Part shown: positions 4,913 to 11,437 of the stretch, piece after piece
How positions within the stretch are numbered: position 1 is the first letter of the stretch
How the letters are laid out: every line of letters begins with the position of its first letter
DNA from: an uncultured Clostridia bacterium
GTDB taxonomy: Bacteria > Bacillota > Clostridia > Peptostreptococcales > Anaerovoracaceae
Assembly (NCBI GenBank): GCA_934278965.1
Contig: CAKQWL010000156.1
Coordinates: 1-11,437 of the forward strand
Reading direction: 5' to 3'
DNA length: 11,437 bases
The notes under the pieces: generated by a model
Told to the model about the DNA's origin: nothing
The model's input: only the letters and a program-made list of their open reading frames with translations
The model's database searches: none
Translations under genes and position numbers: made by a program

Positions 4913-6121
4913 ATGGAAGAAAAATTTATCCCGCTTTTGTTTGCGGGGGATATCAATGTTTACAGTGTAGCAAGAGCGTTCCATGAAGCATACGGCATCA
5001 AGCCCTACGTATACGGAAAATACGAAACGATGCCGTGCTTCGGGAGCGAAATTATGCATTATACAGCCAATCAGAAGGCGGATGAGCAAGAGACATTCCT
5101 TTCGCTGGTGCTGGATTTCGCGGAGGCGCACAGAGATGAAAAAGTGCTTTTGATCGGGTGCGGCGACAGTTATGTCAGGCTGGCCAGCGAAAATCTGGGC
5201 CGCTTTCCGGAAAATGTGACAGCTCCGTATATCCCGGTCGAAATGATGGACGATCTGATCCATAAAGAAAAGTTTTATAAAATGTGCGAGCGCATCGGGG
5301 TACCTTACCCGGATACCTTTGTGCATCGCAGAGAAATGGGACGCGGATTTGAGCTGCCGTTTTCAGGCCCTTTTATTTTGAAGCCGTCAAACGGGATCGA
5401 ATATTGGCGTCATCCGTTTGCGACGCAGAAAAAGGTCTATAAGCTGAATACAAGAGAGGCACTGGAAGCGGTGCTGGATGATGTTTACGGAGCAGGGTAC
5501 GAGGATTCGATAATCATTCAAAATTTTATTCCGGGAGATGATACCTATATGCGGGTGCTGACAAGTTATTCGGACAGGCATGGAAAGGTCCGGATGATGT
5601 GCCTCGGTCATGTTCTTCTGGAGGAGCATACGCCGCACGGAATCGGAAATCATGCGGTCATTATTACCGAGCACAATGAAGAAGTCGAGCAGCAATTCCG
5701 AAAGCTGCTGGATGAGATGGGGTATGTCGGATTTTCGAACTTCGATATTAAGTACGATCAGAGAGACGGAAAGTACAAAGTGTTTGAAATCAATACAAGG
5801 CAGGGACGCTCAAATTATTATGTGACGGGGGCAGGCGCCAATATCGCGAAGCTGCTGGTGGAGGATTATATGGAAGAGCGGGAGCTGCCGTTTACGGCGG
5901 TACAGGAAGAAAGCCTGTGGATGGTCGTACCGAAGGGCGTTGCTTTTCGGTATATCCGGCCGGAGGAGTATCGTGAGAAGATGCGGGCATTGATCCGGGA
6001 AGGCAAGGTGAAAAATCCGCTTTTCTATCATGCAGATCGGAAACTTGGCCGTCGGTTAAGGCTGGCAAAATCGATGCTCGGGCATTATTATAAATATCAT
6101 AAATATCTCGGAAAAGCGTAA
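4913..6121 (+). CDS. ATP-grasp carboxylate-amine ligase (D-aspartate-ligase-like)
   Basis: ATP-grasp enzymes activate a carboxylate as an acyl phosphate and join it to an amine. In this 402-residue protein an N-terminal alpha/beta region (1-110, with LLIGCGDSY at 79-87) is followed by the ATP-grasp fold. Visible there are HKEKFYKMCERIGVPYP (117-133), the nucleotide-binding FILKPSNG (154-161), IIQNFIPGDD (201-210) and the Mg-binding strand FEINTRQGRSN (291-301) with E292 and N294. The basic C-terminal tail (RKLGRRLRLAKS) could contact membrane or anionic substrate. Architecture and length resemble the predicted ATP-grasp group that includes the D-aspartate ligase of Lys-type cell walls, but substrate is not readable from sequence. 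The start ATG has AGGAG (4902-4906) upstream. It lies 49 bases before the MurE-like gene, which supports a role in cell-wall precursor or amino-acid ligation. Confidence 0.72.
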   Translation: MEEKFIPLLFAGDINVYSVARAFHEAYGIKPYVYGKYETMPCFGSEIMHYTANQKADEQETFLSLVLDFAEAHRDEKVLLIGCGDSYVRLASENLGRFPENVTAPYIPVEMMDDLIHKEKFYKMCERIGVPYPDTFVHRREMGRGFELPFSGPFILKPSNGIEYWRHPFATQKKVYKLNTREALEAVLDDVYGAGYEDSIIIQNFIPGDDTYMRVLTSYSDRHGKVRMMCLGHVLLEEHTPHGIGNHAVIITEHNEEVEQQFRKLLDEMGYVGFSNFDIKYDQRDGKYKVFEINTRQGRSNYYVTGAGANIAKLLVEDYMEERELPFTAVQEESLWMVVPKGVAFRYIRPEEYREKMRALIREGKVKNPLFYHADRKLGRRLRLAKSMLGHYYKYHKYLGKA

Positions 6122-6170
6122 AAATACGGCGAAGAGGAGAAAAGATACGAGAAAAAGGAGAAGTAAAGAA

Positions 6171-7676
6171 ATGATTCAAAAACATACGATTTCTGAATTT
6201 GCGGACATGCTTGCGCAGCACGGATTGCTGGAAGAAAAAAATCTCGGAGCGGCAGAGACCAAAGAAATTGCGCATATTTCTTTTGATTCGAACGACATCA
6301 CGGAAAACACGCTGTTTATCTGCAAAGGAAAGCATTTCGAGGAGAGATACCTGGCAGATGCAATTTCGCGCGGAGCAGTGGTTTACGTATCCGAAAAGCG
6401 TTACGCCGCGGGAGACGGCGTGCCGTATATTTTGGTGAACGATATGAAGCAGGCAATGCCGTTGATCGCCCTTTTGTTCTATAATGAAGTTCATAAGAAT
6501 CTGAAGCTGATCGGAATTACGGGAACCAAGGGAAAATCGACGACGGCGTATTTCATGCGCTATATTCTGGATGATTATCTGGCGGCAATGGGGAAGCCGA
6601 AGTCGGCTGTTATTTCCAGTATCGATACCTATGACGGCGTGGTCTGCGAGGAGTCACATCTGACAACGCCGGAAGCACTTCCTCTTCATATGCATTATCA
6701 AAATGCGGTAGACAGCGGGATCGAGTATCTGACAATGGAAGTATCCAGCCAGGCATTGAAATATCACAGAGTATTGGGGGTCACCTTTGATATCGGCTGC
6801 TTTCTCAATATCGGAACGGATCATATCAGCGATGTAGAGCACAAGGATTTCGAGGATTATTTTTCTTCGAAGCTGAAGCTTTTCCGGCAGTGCAGGACCG
6901 CAGTGGTCAATTTGAATGCGGACAAGTCGGATATTATCCTGGAAGAAGCGAAGAAATACGCGGAGCGTGTCGTTACCTTCGGGCTGAAGGAAGAGGCGGA
7001 TGTGTGCGGTTATGACATTGTCACCGCAACAGACGGAATTTCCTTTAAGGTACGGACAAAGGACTTTACAGAGCCGTTCAAAATCGGGATTCGCGGACTT
7101 TTCAATGTGCAGAATGCTCTTGCGGCCGTTGCGATGAGTACGGTACTTGGGATTCCGACGGAGTTTATTCGCTCCGGACTTCTGCGTACAAGAGCGGACG
7201 GAAGAATGGAGATTTTTACGGCTCCTCGAAAGGACCTTTCGGTGATCGTGGATTATGCGCACAATAAAATGAGCATGGAAGCACTGTTTGAATCGACACA
7301 GAAAGAATTTCCGGGGAAACGGATTTCGATCGTTTTCGGCTGTCCGGGAAACAAGGCTTACGCGAGAAGAAGAGAGCTTGGGGAAATTGCCGGGCGTTAC
7401 TCCGATAAAATTTATCTCACGGAAGAAGATCCGGGGGAAGAGTCGGTTGTTGCGATCTGTGAGGAAATTGCTTCTTATGTGGAAAAAGAACATGGAAACT
7501 ACAAAATCATTCCGGATCGCCGTGAGGCGATTCGCGAGGCGATTCGTGAAGCCGGTGATCATTCTGTGATTTTGGTGACCGCCAAGGGCAGAGAGACGCG
7601 GCAGAAGAGGGGTACGGCTTACATCGAGACACCGTCGGATGTAGAAATGGTTGAGGAGTTCCTGAAAGACGAGTAG
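6171..7676 (+). CDS. Mur ligase, MurE-like (UDP-MurNAc-tripeptide synthetase, Lys-type resemblance)
   Basis: MurE adds the third amino acid to UDP-MurNAc-L-Ala-D-Glu in the cytosol, using ATP. This 501-residue protein has all three Mur domains: the N-terminal UDP-binding domain (1-110); the ATPase domain with GITGTKGKST (115-124), LTTPEA (164-169), MEVSSQAL (189-196), LNIGTDHI (212-219) and K234 as the likely carbamylated lysine; and the C-terminal domain with RMEIF, DYAHN (361-365) and the substrate-facing loop LTEEDPGEE (416-424). The diaminopimelate enzymes have DNPR in that loop. Overall the sequence recalls the streptococcal lysine-adding MurE (DDPNYEDP there). Start: ATG with AAAGGAG upstream. 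Its ATP-grasp neighbour suggests a two-step ligation. Whether it is the organism's main MurE or a second paralogue cannot be told here, so no gene symbol is assigned. Confidence 0.8.
   Translation: MIQKHTISEFADMLAQHGLLEEKNLGAAETKEIAHISFDSNDITENTLFICKGKHFEERYLADAISRGAVVYVSEKRYAAGDGVPYILVNDMKQAMPLIALLFYNEVHKNLKLIGITGTKGKSTTAYFMRYILDDYLAAMGKPKSAVISSIDTYDGVVCEESHLTTPEALPLHMHYQNAVDSGIEYLTMEVSSQALKYHRVLGVTFDIGCFLNIGTDHISDVEHKDFEDYFSSKLKLFRQCRTAVVNLNADKSDIILEEAKKYAERVVTFGLKEEADVCGYDIVTATDGISFKVRTKDFTEPFKIGIRGLFNVQNALAAVAMSTVLGIPTEFIRSGLLRTRADGRMEIFTAPRKDLSVIVDYAHNKMSMEALFESTQKEFPGKRISIVFGCPGNKAYARRRELGEIAGRYSDKIYLTEEDPGEESVVAICEEIASYVEKEHGNYKIIPDRREAIREAIREAGDHSVILVTAKGRETRQKRGTAYIETPSDVEMVEEFLKDE
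7524..7547 (+). repeat. Two-copy 12-bp tandem repeat inside the Mur ligase gene
   Basis: The unit GAGGCGATTCG(C/T) occurs twice in tandem and encodes EAIREAIR in a C-terminal helix. It is in frame and probably a neutral duplication. Confidence 0.7.
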
Positions 7677-7726
7677 GGTTTTTTCCGGGCTAAGCCGCCT
7701 TTACACAGAAAGGAAGCAGAAATTCA

Positions 7727-8539
7727 ATGGAAAAACGGATTATTTTTATCCATACCAATGACACGGAAGTATCCCTTCGAACCGGGGAACTCTTAAAGAC
7801 AAAGCTGGAGAAGAGCGGTTTTGCTGTAGCGGATGAGTTTTGTAATGAGGCAGAGCTTGCCATCTGCATTGGCGGTGATGGCGCGTTTCTTGGAGCATTG
7901 CATAAGTTCCATTTTCCGTCGGTTCCGTTTATCGGAATCAACACGGGGCATCTCGGCTTTTTTCAGGAAATTCATCCGGAGCAGCTGGATGATTTCATCT
8001 TTCATTACAAGCAGGGGAAATATACACTGCAGCCGCTTTCGACCGTGAAAGCGGCTGTTCGGACAGCCTGCGGGGAGATAAGACATTACCGGGCGCTGAA
8101 TGAGGTGCTGATTAAAACAGCCCAATCCAGGAGCATTCATCTTAATATTTCCATTGGCGGAAGCTTTATCGAGCGTTTTTCCGGGGACGGAATTCTGGTG
8201 GCTACCGCGGCAGGATCGACAGGATACAACTATTCTCTCGGCGGTTCGATCGTAGATCCGCGTCTCGCACTTCTTCAGGTAACGCCGATCGCACCGATGA
8301 ATACGACCGCGTATCGTTCGTTTACTTCGAGCATCCTGCTGCCATCCGAGATGGAGATCGGCATTATACCGGAACCGGAAAATTCCAGATTCTGCATAGC
8401 GGTGGACGGGATCGAGTATCCGTACGGTGAAAGTGATGGGATTCGGGAGATTACAGTCGGTCTTTCGGAGACTGTCGTAAACCTGCTCCGGTTTGAAGGA
8501 TATGATTTTTGGCACAAAGTCAAGACGAAGTTTTTATAG
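7727..8539 (+). CDS. nadK: NAD kinase
   Basis: NAD kinase phosphorylates NAD to NADP in the cytosol and supplies the NADPH pool. The 270-residue protein shows the family's hallmarks: GGDG (49-52) in the catalytic loop, FIGINTGHLGFF (68-79), LNEVLIK (124-130), and the glycine-rich FSGDGILVATAAGSTGYN (151-168) with LGGSIV after it. The usual text of that last motif is ISTPTGSTAYN, so ATAAGSTGYN is a modest variation at the nucleotide-binding site. The length is typical of the short Gram-positive form. The ATG at 7727 has AAAGGAAG (7709-7716) upstream at a usable distance. It lies 50 bases after the Mur ligase stop and 10 bases before the pseudouridine synthase, in an apparent operon. A nadK-rluD-type neighbour pair is common in Firmicutes, which agrees with both calls. 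Confidence 0.93.
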   Translation: MEKRIIFIHTNDTEVSLRTGELLKTKLEKSGFAVADEFCNEAELAICIGGDGAFLGALHKFHFPSVPFIGINTGHLGFFQEIHPEQLDDFIFHYKQGKYTLQPLSTVKAAVRTACGEIRHYRALNEVLIKTAQSRSIHLNISIGGSFIERFSGDGILVATAAGSTGYNYSLGGSIVDPRLALLQVTPIAPMNTTAYRSFTSSILLPSEMEIGIIPEPENSRFCIAVDGIEYPYGESDGIREITVGLSETVVNLLRFEGYDFWHKVKTKFL

Positions 8540-8549
8540 GCAAAAATTT

Positions 8550-9587
8550 ATGGACAAATTTACATATACTGTGCAGGCGGAGGATGAAAAGTATCGGATT
8601 AAGGATATTTTGAGACATCAGTTTACATTTTCCTCGCGTCTGCGCACAAAATTGAAACAGAACAATTCCGTGTATCTGAACGGAGTGCCGACGGAGGGAT
8701 GGATTTTACCCAAGGAGGGGGATGTGATTTCCGTTCGGCTTCCGGAAGAAAGTTCGTCGTTCGAGGCAGAGGATATTCCGATCCTTCCGGTTTACGAAGA
8801 CGATGATCTTTTGATTATCAACAAACTGCCCGGTTATGTAGTGCATCCGACGCGAGGGCAGCCGTCTCATACGATAGCGAACGGCATCATGAAATACATG
8901 CAGGATACCGGACAGCGTTTTAAGATTCGCTTTGTGAATCGACTGGATCGGGATACATCCGGACTTTTGATCGTGGCCAAGAATTCCTACGCACAGGAAG
9001 AATTGACCAAGCAGATGAAGCAGAAGCAGACTCGAAAATATTATACGACGATTCTTTGCGGATTGCTTGAAAAGGACTGCGGCACGGTCGATCTGCCGAT
9101 TGGCCGCCCGGATCCGGAGCGGATTGAGCGGGGGATTCTCCCGGAATCCGGCGGCGGTTATGCATCCGTTACGCACTACCGGGTCCTGACGCGCAGGGAG
9201 GAAACGCTGATTCGCCTGGACAGCCGACTGACGATTGAAAACGGATTGGTAGAAGGACCGAGAGAAGCTTTTTCGGAAGAAGAAAAAGAAAGGCTGGAGG
9301 ATGACGGTCTGGCAGCTGCGGTTCGTGGCTGCACACTGGCGGAGATTTTGCTGGAAACCGGCAGAACGCATCAGATTCGGGTGCACATGGGCGCCCTTGG
9401 TCATTGGGTGGTCGGAGACACGCTGTACGGCGGAGTCCTTTGTCAAAGAGACGAGGATGGTTTTTATCGGCCAATCGCACAGCGTCAGCTGCTTCATGCC
9501 TGGAAGCTGTGTTTTCGGCATCCGGTCAGTGGAGATCCAATGGAAGTGGAGGCACCTTTGCCGGAGGATTTTTTTCTTCGCGGGTGA
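8550..9587 (+). CDS. RluA/RluD-family pseudouridine synthase with an acidic insertion
   Basis: Enzymes of this family isomerise specific uridines in rRNA or tRNA to pseudouridine. The 345-residue protein has an N-terminal S4 RNA-binding domain (about 15-65, with RTKLKQNNSVYLNG) and a catalytic domain with the signature FVNRLDRDTSGLLIVAK (128-144), where D133 is the catalytic aspartate. LLETGRTHQIRVHM (267-280) and VVGDTLYG (287-294) follow. Residues about 222-259 form an extra, acidic, partly helical stretch (SEEEKERLEDDG) between the HYRVL strand and the TGRTHQIR motif, where the family usually runs straight through. The ATG at 8550 is favoured because it begins right before the S4 domain; its Shine-Dalgarno site is weak (AGG at 8538-8540), so translational coupling to nadK, which ends ten bases earlier, is likely. 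The target uridine cannot be named from sequence, so no symbol is given. Confidence 0.9.
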   Translation: MDKFTYTVQAEDEKYRIKDILRHQFTFSSRLRTKLKQNNSVYLNGVPTEGWILPKEGDVISVRLPEESSSFEAEDIPILPVYEDDDLLIINKLPGYVVHPTRGQPSHTIANGIMKYMQDTGQRFKIRFVNRLDRDTSGLLIVAKNSYAQEELTKQMKQKQTRKYYTTILCGLLEKDCGTVDLPIGRPDPERIERGILPESGGGYASVTHYRVLTRREETLIRLDSRLTIENGLVEGPREAFSEEEKERLEDDGLAAAVRGCTLAEILLETGRTHQIRVHMGALGHWVVGDTLYGGVLCQRDEDGFYRPIAQRQLLHAWKLCFRHPVSGDPMEVEAPLPEDFFLRG

Positions 9588-9622
9588 GCTGTAAATAAAA
9601 TGAAACGGAAAGGAGATTCAAA

Positions 9623-11257
9623 ATGAAGAGGGTTCTTTTTTACAACGCAAAAGTCTATGTGGAGCGAGGCGTTTATGCGCAGGCCGTTTTGACGGATGGG
9701 GGTCGTATCATCAAGGTGGGCACCAATGAAGAAATCCTCGCGGAACGCCGGGCAGAAGACGATGTGCGGGACTGCGGCGGCCGTACGATGATTCCGGGTC
9801 TGAACGACTCGCATATGCATCTTTTCATGTTTTCAGAGACTTTGAATCAGGCAAAGCTGGACGGTGTTACATCTATTTCTGAGATGATTCAAATCTGCCG
9901 TGACTTTGCGGAGCAGCATCCGGAGTCGGTGAAGCACGGAATGCGGGCCATTGGCTGGAACCAGGATCTTTTTACAGATGAAAAGAGGATCCCGACAAGG
10001 GAAGATTTGGATCAGATCAGCACAGAATATCCGATTGTCTTGGACCGAATCTGTACCCATATCTGTGTATGCAATACGAAGGCCTTGGAGGTAATTGGGC
10101 TTACGGCGGCAGCGCCGCAGCCGGCAGGCGGAGAATTTGAGATTGGGGCGGACGGCAAGCCGAACGGCGTTTTGAAGGAAAATGCGACCGGTCTTGCAAA
10201 TCTTGCGGTTCCTCCGTACACACTGGAAGATTACCGGAGAATGATCGGTGATGCGCAGGCTTATGCTTTTGAACACGGTCTGACCAGTGTTCAGAGCAAT
10301 GATATCGGCACTTCGGCCTGTCGGGATCAGAAAGCCGGCTTTGATCTTTTGAAAGATATGGCGAAAAACGGTGAGTTAAAGATTCGTTACCGTTCGCAGA
10401 CTTGTTTTGCAGATGCGGAGCAGCTTCGGTCGTTTTTGACAGAAGGGGAGTTTGCGCATGCGGATTACGGAGAGGACCCGCTGCTTTCGGTCGGTGCGGT
10501 CAAAATGTTCCGGGATGGCAGTCTGGGAGGAAGAACAGCACTTCTGAGAGAAGGGTATGTGCCGGATCGGGAGAATCATGGGCTGGAATGGCACAGCATG
10601 GAGGAAATCCGGAGCTATTTGGCGCTCGCGAAGCAGCATGGGATTCCGGTGGTTATTCATGTCATCGGAGACGGCGCGGTGGAAAGCGTACTTGAAGCCT
10701 TTGAAGAAGTACAGGAAGGCGGAGAGAACGAAAATCGAAATGCGCTGATTCATTGCCAGATTACAGACAAGGCGCTCCTCGATCGAATTCAAAAAGATGA
10801 TATTTTAGTCTACGCGCAGCCGATTTTTATCGATTATGATATGACGATTGTTGAACCGCTTTGCGGGAAGGAATTGGCGTCGACTTCCTATGCCTTTGGA
10901 ACGCTGCTCAAGAACGGTGTTCACCTTTCCTACGGAACGGACTGCCCGGTAGAAAGCTGCAATCCATTCCCGAATCTTTATACAGCGATCACGAGAAAAG
11001 GCATGAAAGGTCAGCCGGAAGAGGGATTCCACGCGGAGGAATGCGTGGATCGGGAAACTGCGATTGACGCGTATACTTACGAAAGCGCGTACGCTGAATT
11101 CCTCGAGGATCGGAAGGGCAGGATCAAAGAGGGATATTACGCGGACCTCGTCTTGCTGAATACGGATATCTTTACTTGTGAAGAGGAAAAGATTCCGGGA
11201 ATTCTTTCGGATTTAACGATGGTCCGGGGAGAGATTGTTTACGAAAGGGAAGAGTAA
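9623..11257 (+). CDS. YtcJ-type metal-dependent amidohydrolase (amidohydrolase family 3)
   Basis: The 544-residue protein belongs to the urease-like amidohydrolase superfamily, whose members hydrolyse amide or related bonds using one or two metals held in a TIM barrel. Visible metal and active-site motifs are DSHMHLF (62-68, HxH), AVKMFRDGSLGGRTALL (292-308, K294 as the bridging lysine), IHVIGDGA (345-352), ALIHCQ (374-379) and the late YGTDCPVE (437-444, D440). The N-terminal strand region (1-60, ending MIPGLNDSH) and the C-terminal YADLVLLN segment make up the small beta domain that flanks the barrel in this family. There is no signal peptide, so it is cytosolic. Substrates differ widely in this group and cannot be assigned here. 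The ATG has a strong AAAGGAGA (9609-9616). It is the last gene of the group, and the dyad at 11267-11295 follows. Confidence 0.88.
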   Translation: MKRVLFYNAKVYVERGVYAQAVLTDGGRIIKVGTNEEILAERRAEDDVRDCGGRTMIPGLNDSHMHLFMFSETLNQAKLDGVTSISEMIQICRDFAEQHPESVKHGMRAIGWNQDLFTDEKRIPTREDLDQISTEYPIVLDRICTHICVCNTKALEVIGLTAAAPQPAGGEFEIGADGKPNGVLKENATGLANLAVPPYTLEDYRRMIGDAQAYAFEHGLTSVQSNDIGTSACRDQKAGFDLLKDMAKNGELKIRYRSQTCFADAEQLRSFLTEGEFAHADYGEDPLLSVGAVKMFRDGSLGGRTALLREGYVPDRENHGLEWHSMEEIRSYLALAKQHGIPVVIHVIGDGAVESVLEAFEEVQEGGENENRNALIHCQITDKALLDRIQKDDILVYAQPIFIDYDMTIVEPLCGKELASTSYAFGTLLKNGVHLSYGTDCPVESCNPFPNLYTAITRKGMKGQPEEGFHAEECVDRETAIDAYTYESAYAEFLEDRKGRIKEGYYADLVLLNTDIFTCEEEKIPGILSDLTMVRGEIVYEREE

Positions 11258-11266
11258 TGTTTTTTG

Positions 11267-11295
11267 AAACGGTATAGAAATTTTCTATACCGTTT
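11267..11295 (+). terminator. Perfect 14-bp dyad, probable terminator of the operon
   Basis: AAACGGTATAGAAA (11267-11280) is the exact reverse complement of TTTCTATACCGTTT (11282-11295), nine bases after the amidohydrolase stop. The plus strand continues with one more T, then CTG, so the U-run is formed mainly by the stem itself. The stem is AT-rich, and the true loop must open a few of the inner pairs. A terminator is the simplest call from position. A dyad operator for the gene at 11389 is the alternative. Confidence 0.6.
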
Positions 11296-11388
11296 TCTGA
11301 AATCATCAAGAAATACAGATCCGCCTGCGGCGCAGCGACAACGGAGACAAATAGACTGCGGAGTACCGGATTTTAAGGAAGTGAGCAC

Positions 11389-11437
11389 ATGGACGAATTT
11401 GAAAGGGAATGGCAGATCATACAAGAGAACGGCCTAA
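11389..11437 (+). CDS. Start of an unidentified protein (partial)
   Basis: ATG at 11389 opens a frame reading MDEFEREWQIIQENGL that runs off the right edge. AAGGAA (11375-11380) lies eight bases before it, a good Shine-Dalgarno site, which is the main support. Sixteen residues do not permit a family call. The 131 bases between the amidohydrolase stop and this start hold the dyad at 11267-11295. No convincing promoter pair was seen there, though TTGAAA at 11264-11269 with TATACC at 11286-11291 is a weak candidate that overlaps the dyad. Confidence 0.55.
   Translation, partial: MDEFEREWQIIQENGL

Noticed and set aside
6654..7562. Long minus-strand frame of 302 codons opposite the Mur ligase
   Set aside because: The Mur ligase on the plus strand has all catalytic motifs. 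The opposite frame is rich in Arg, Phe and His, as expected of an antisense shadow.
8493..8549. Upstream TTG start for the pseudouridine synthase, overlapping nadK
   Set aside because: The added residues are not part of the S4 domain, and the overlap with the conserved nadK end is explained by nadK coding alone.
1..11437. Mobile element, CRISPR array, tRNA, rRNA or a defence system
   Set aside because: No transposase or integrase frame, no regularly spaced direct repeats and no recognisable tRNA or rRNA segment was seen. Gene spacing and codon character are even throughout.

Overview
This window looks like ordinary chromosome of a moderate-GC, low-complexity Firmicute, most likely a gut clostridium of the Lachnospiraceae type. 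That is an inference from the family mix: an ATP-type PEP carboxykinase of the divergent clostridial kind, a DUF975 membrane protein, a two-repeat P-loop protein of the PRK06851 kind, a Streptococcus-like Mur ligase, strong purine-rich Shine-Dalgarno sites and TTG/GTG start use. No transposase, phage gene, CRISPR array, tRNA or rRNA was seen.

Left part (1-1145). A short plus-strand reading frame ends at 45, followed by a strong hairpin. Positions 182-275 hold a clear TPP riboswitch on the minus strand with its own consensus promoter at 300-327. It points left and lies downstream of thiN (351-977, minus, thiamine pyrophosphokinase), not upstream, so the gene it controls is not visible here. 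Between thiN and the next gene, two extended -10 promoters face away from each other inside a perfect 9-bp inverted repeat.

Middle part (1146-3754). A DUF975 membrane protein gene is interrupted by an in-frame TGA at 1389-1391 and is otherwise intact. pckA (PEP carboxykinase) follows after 12 bases. A long hairpin at 3704-3754 closes this unit. Its 3' arm is also the Shine-Dalgarno site of the next gene, and a TATAAT box lies in its 5' arm.

Right part (3756-11257). Six co-directional genes are spaced 10 to 50 bases apart: a duplicated P-loop ATPase with a dead second P-loop, an ATP-grasp ligase, a Lys-type MurE-like ligase, NAD kinase, an RluA/RluD-family pseudouridine synthase and a YtcJ-type amidohydrolase. 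A perfect 14-bp dyad follows, then the start of a new plus-strand gene at 11389.

The ATP-grasp and Mur ligase genes look like a functional pair, possibly making or modifying an amino-acid-bearing cell-wall precursor. The rest are housekeeping genes. The most interesting points are the displaced TPP riboswitch, the hairpin that combines terminator, promoter and ribosome binding site at 3704-3754, the ligase pair and the TGA-broken DUF975 gene.
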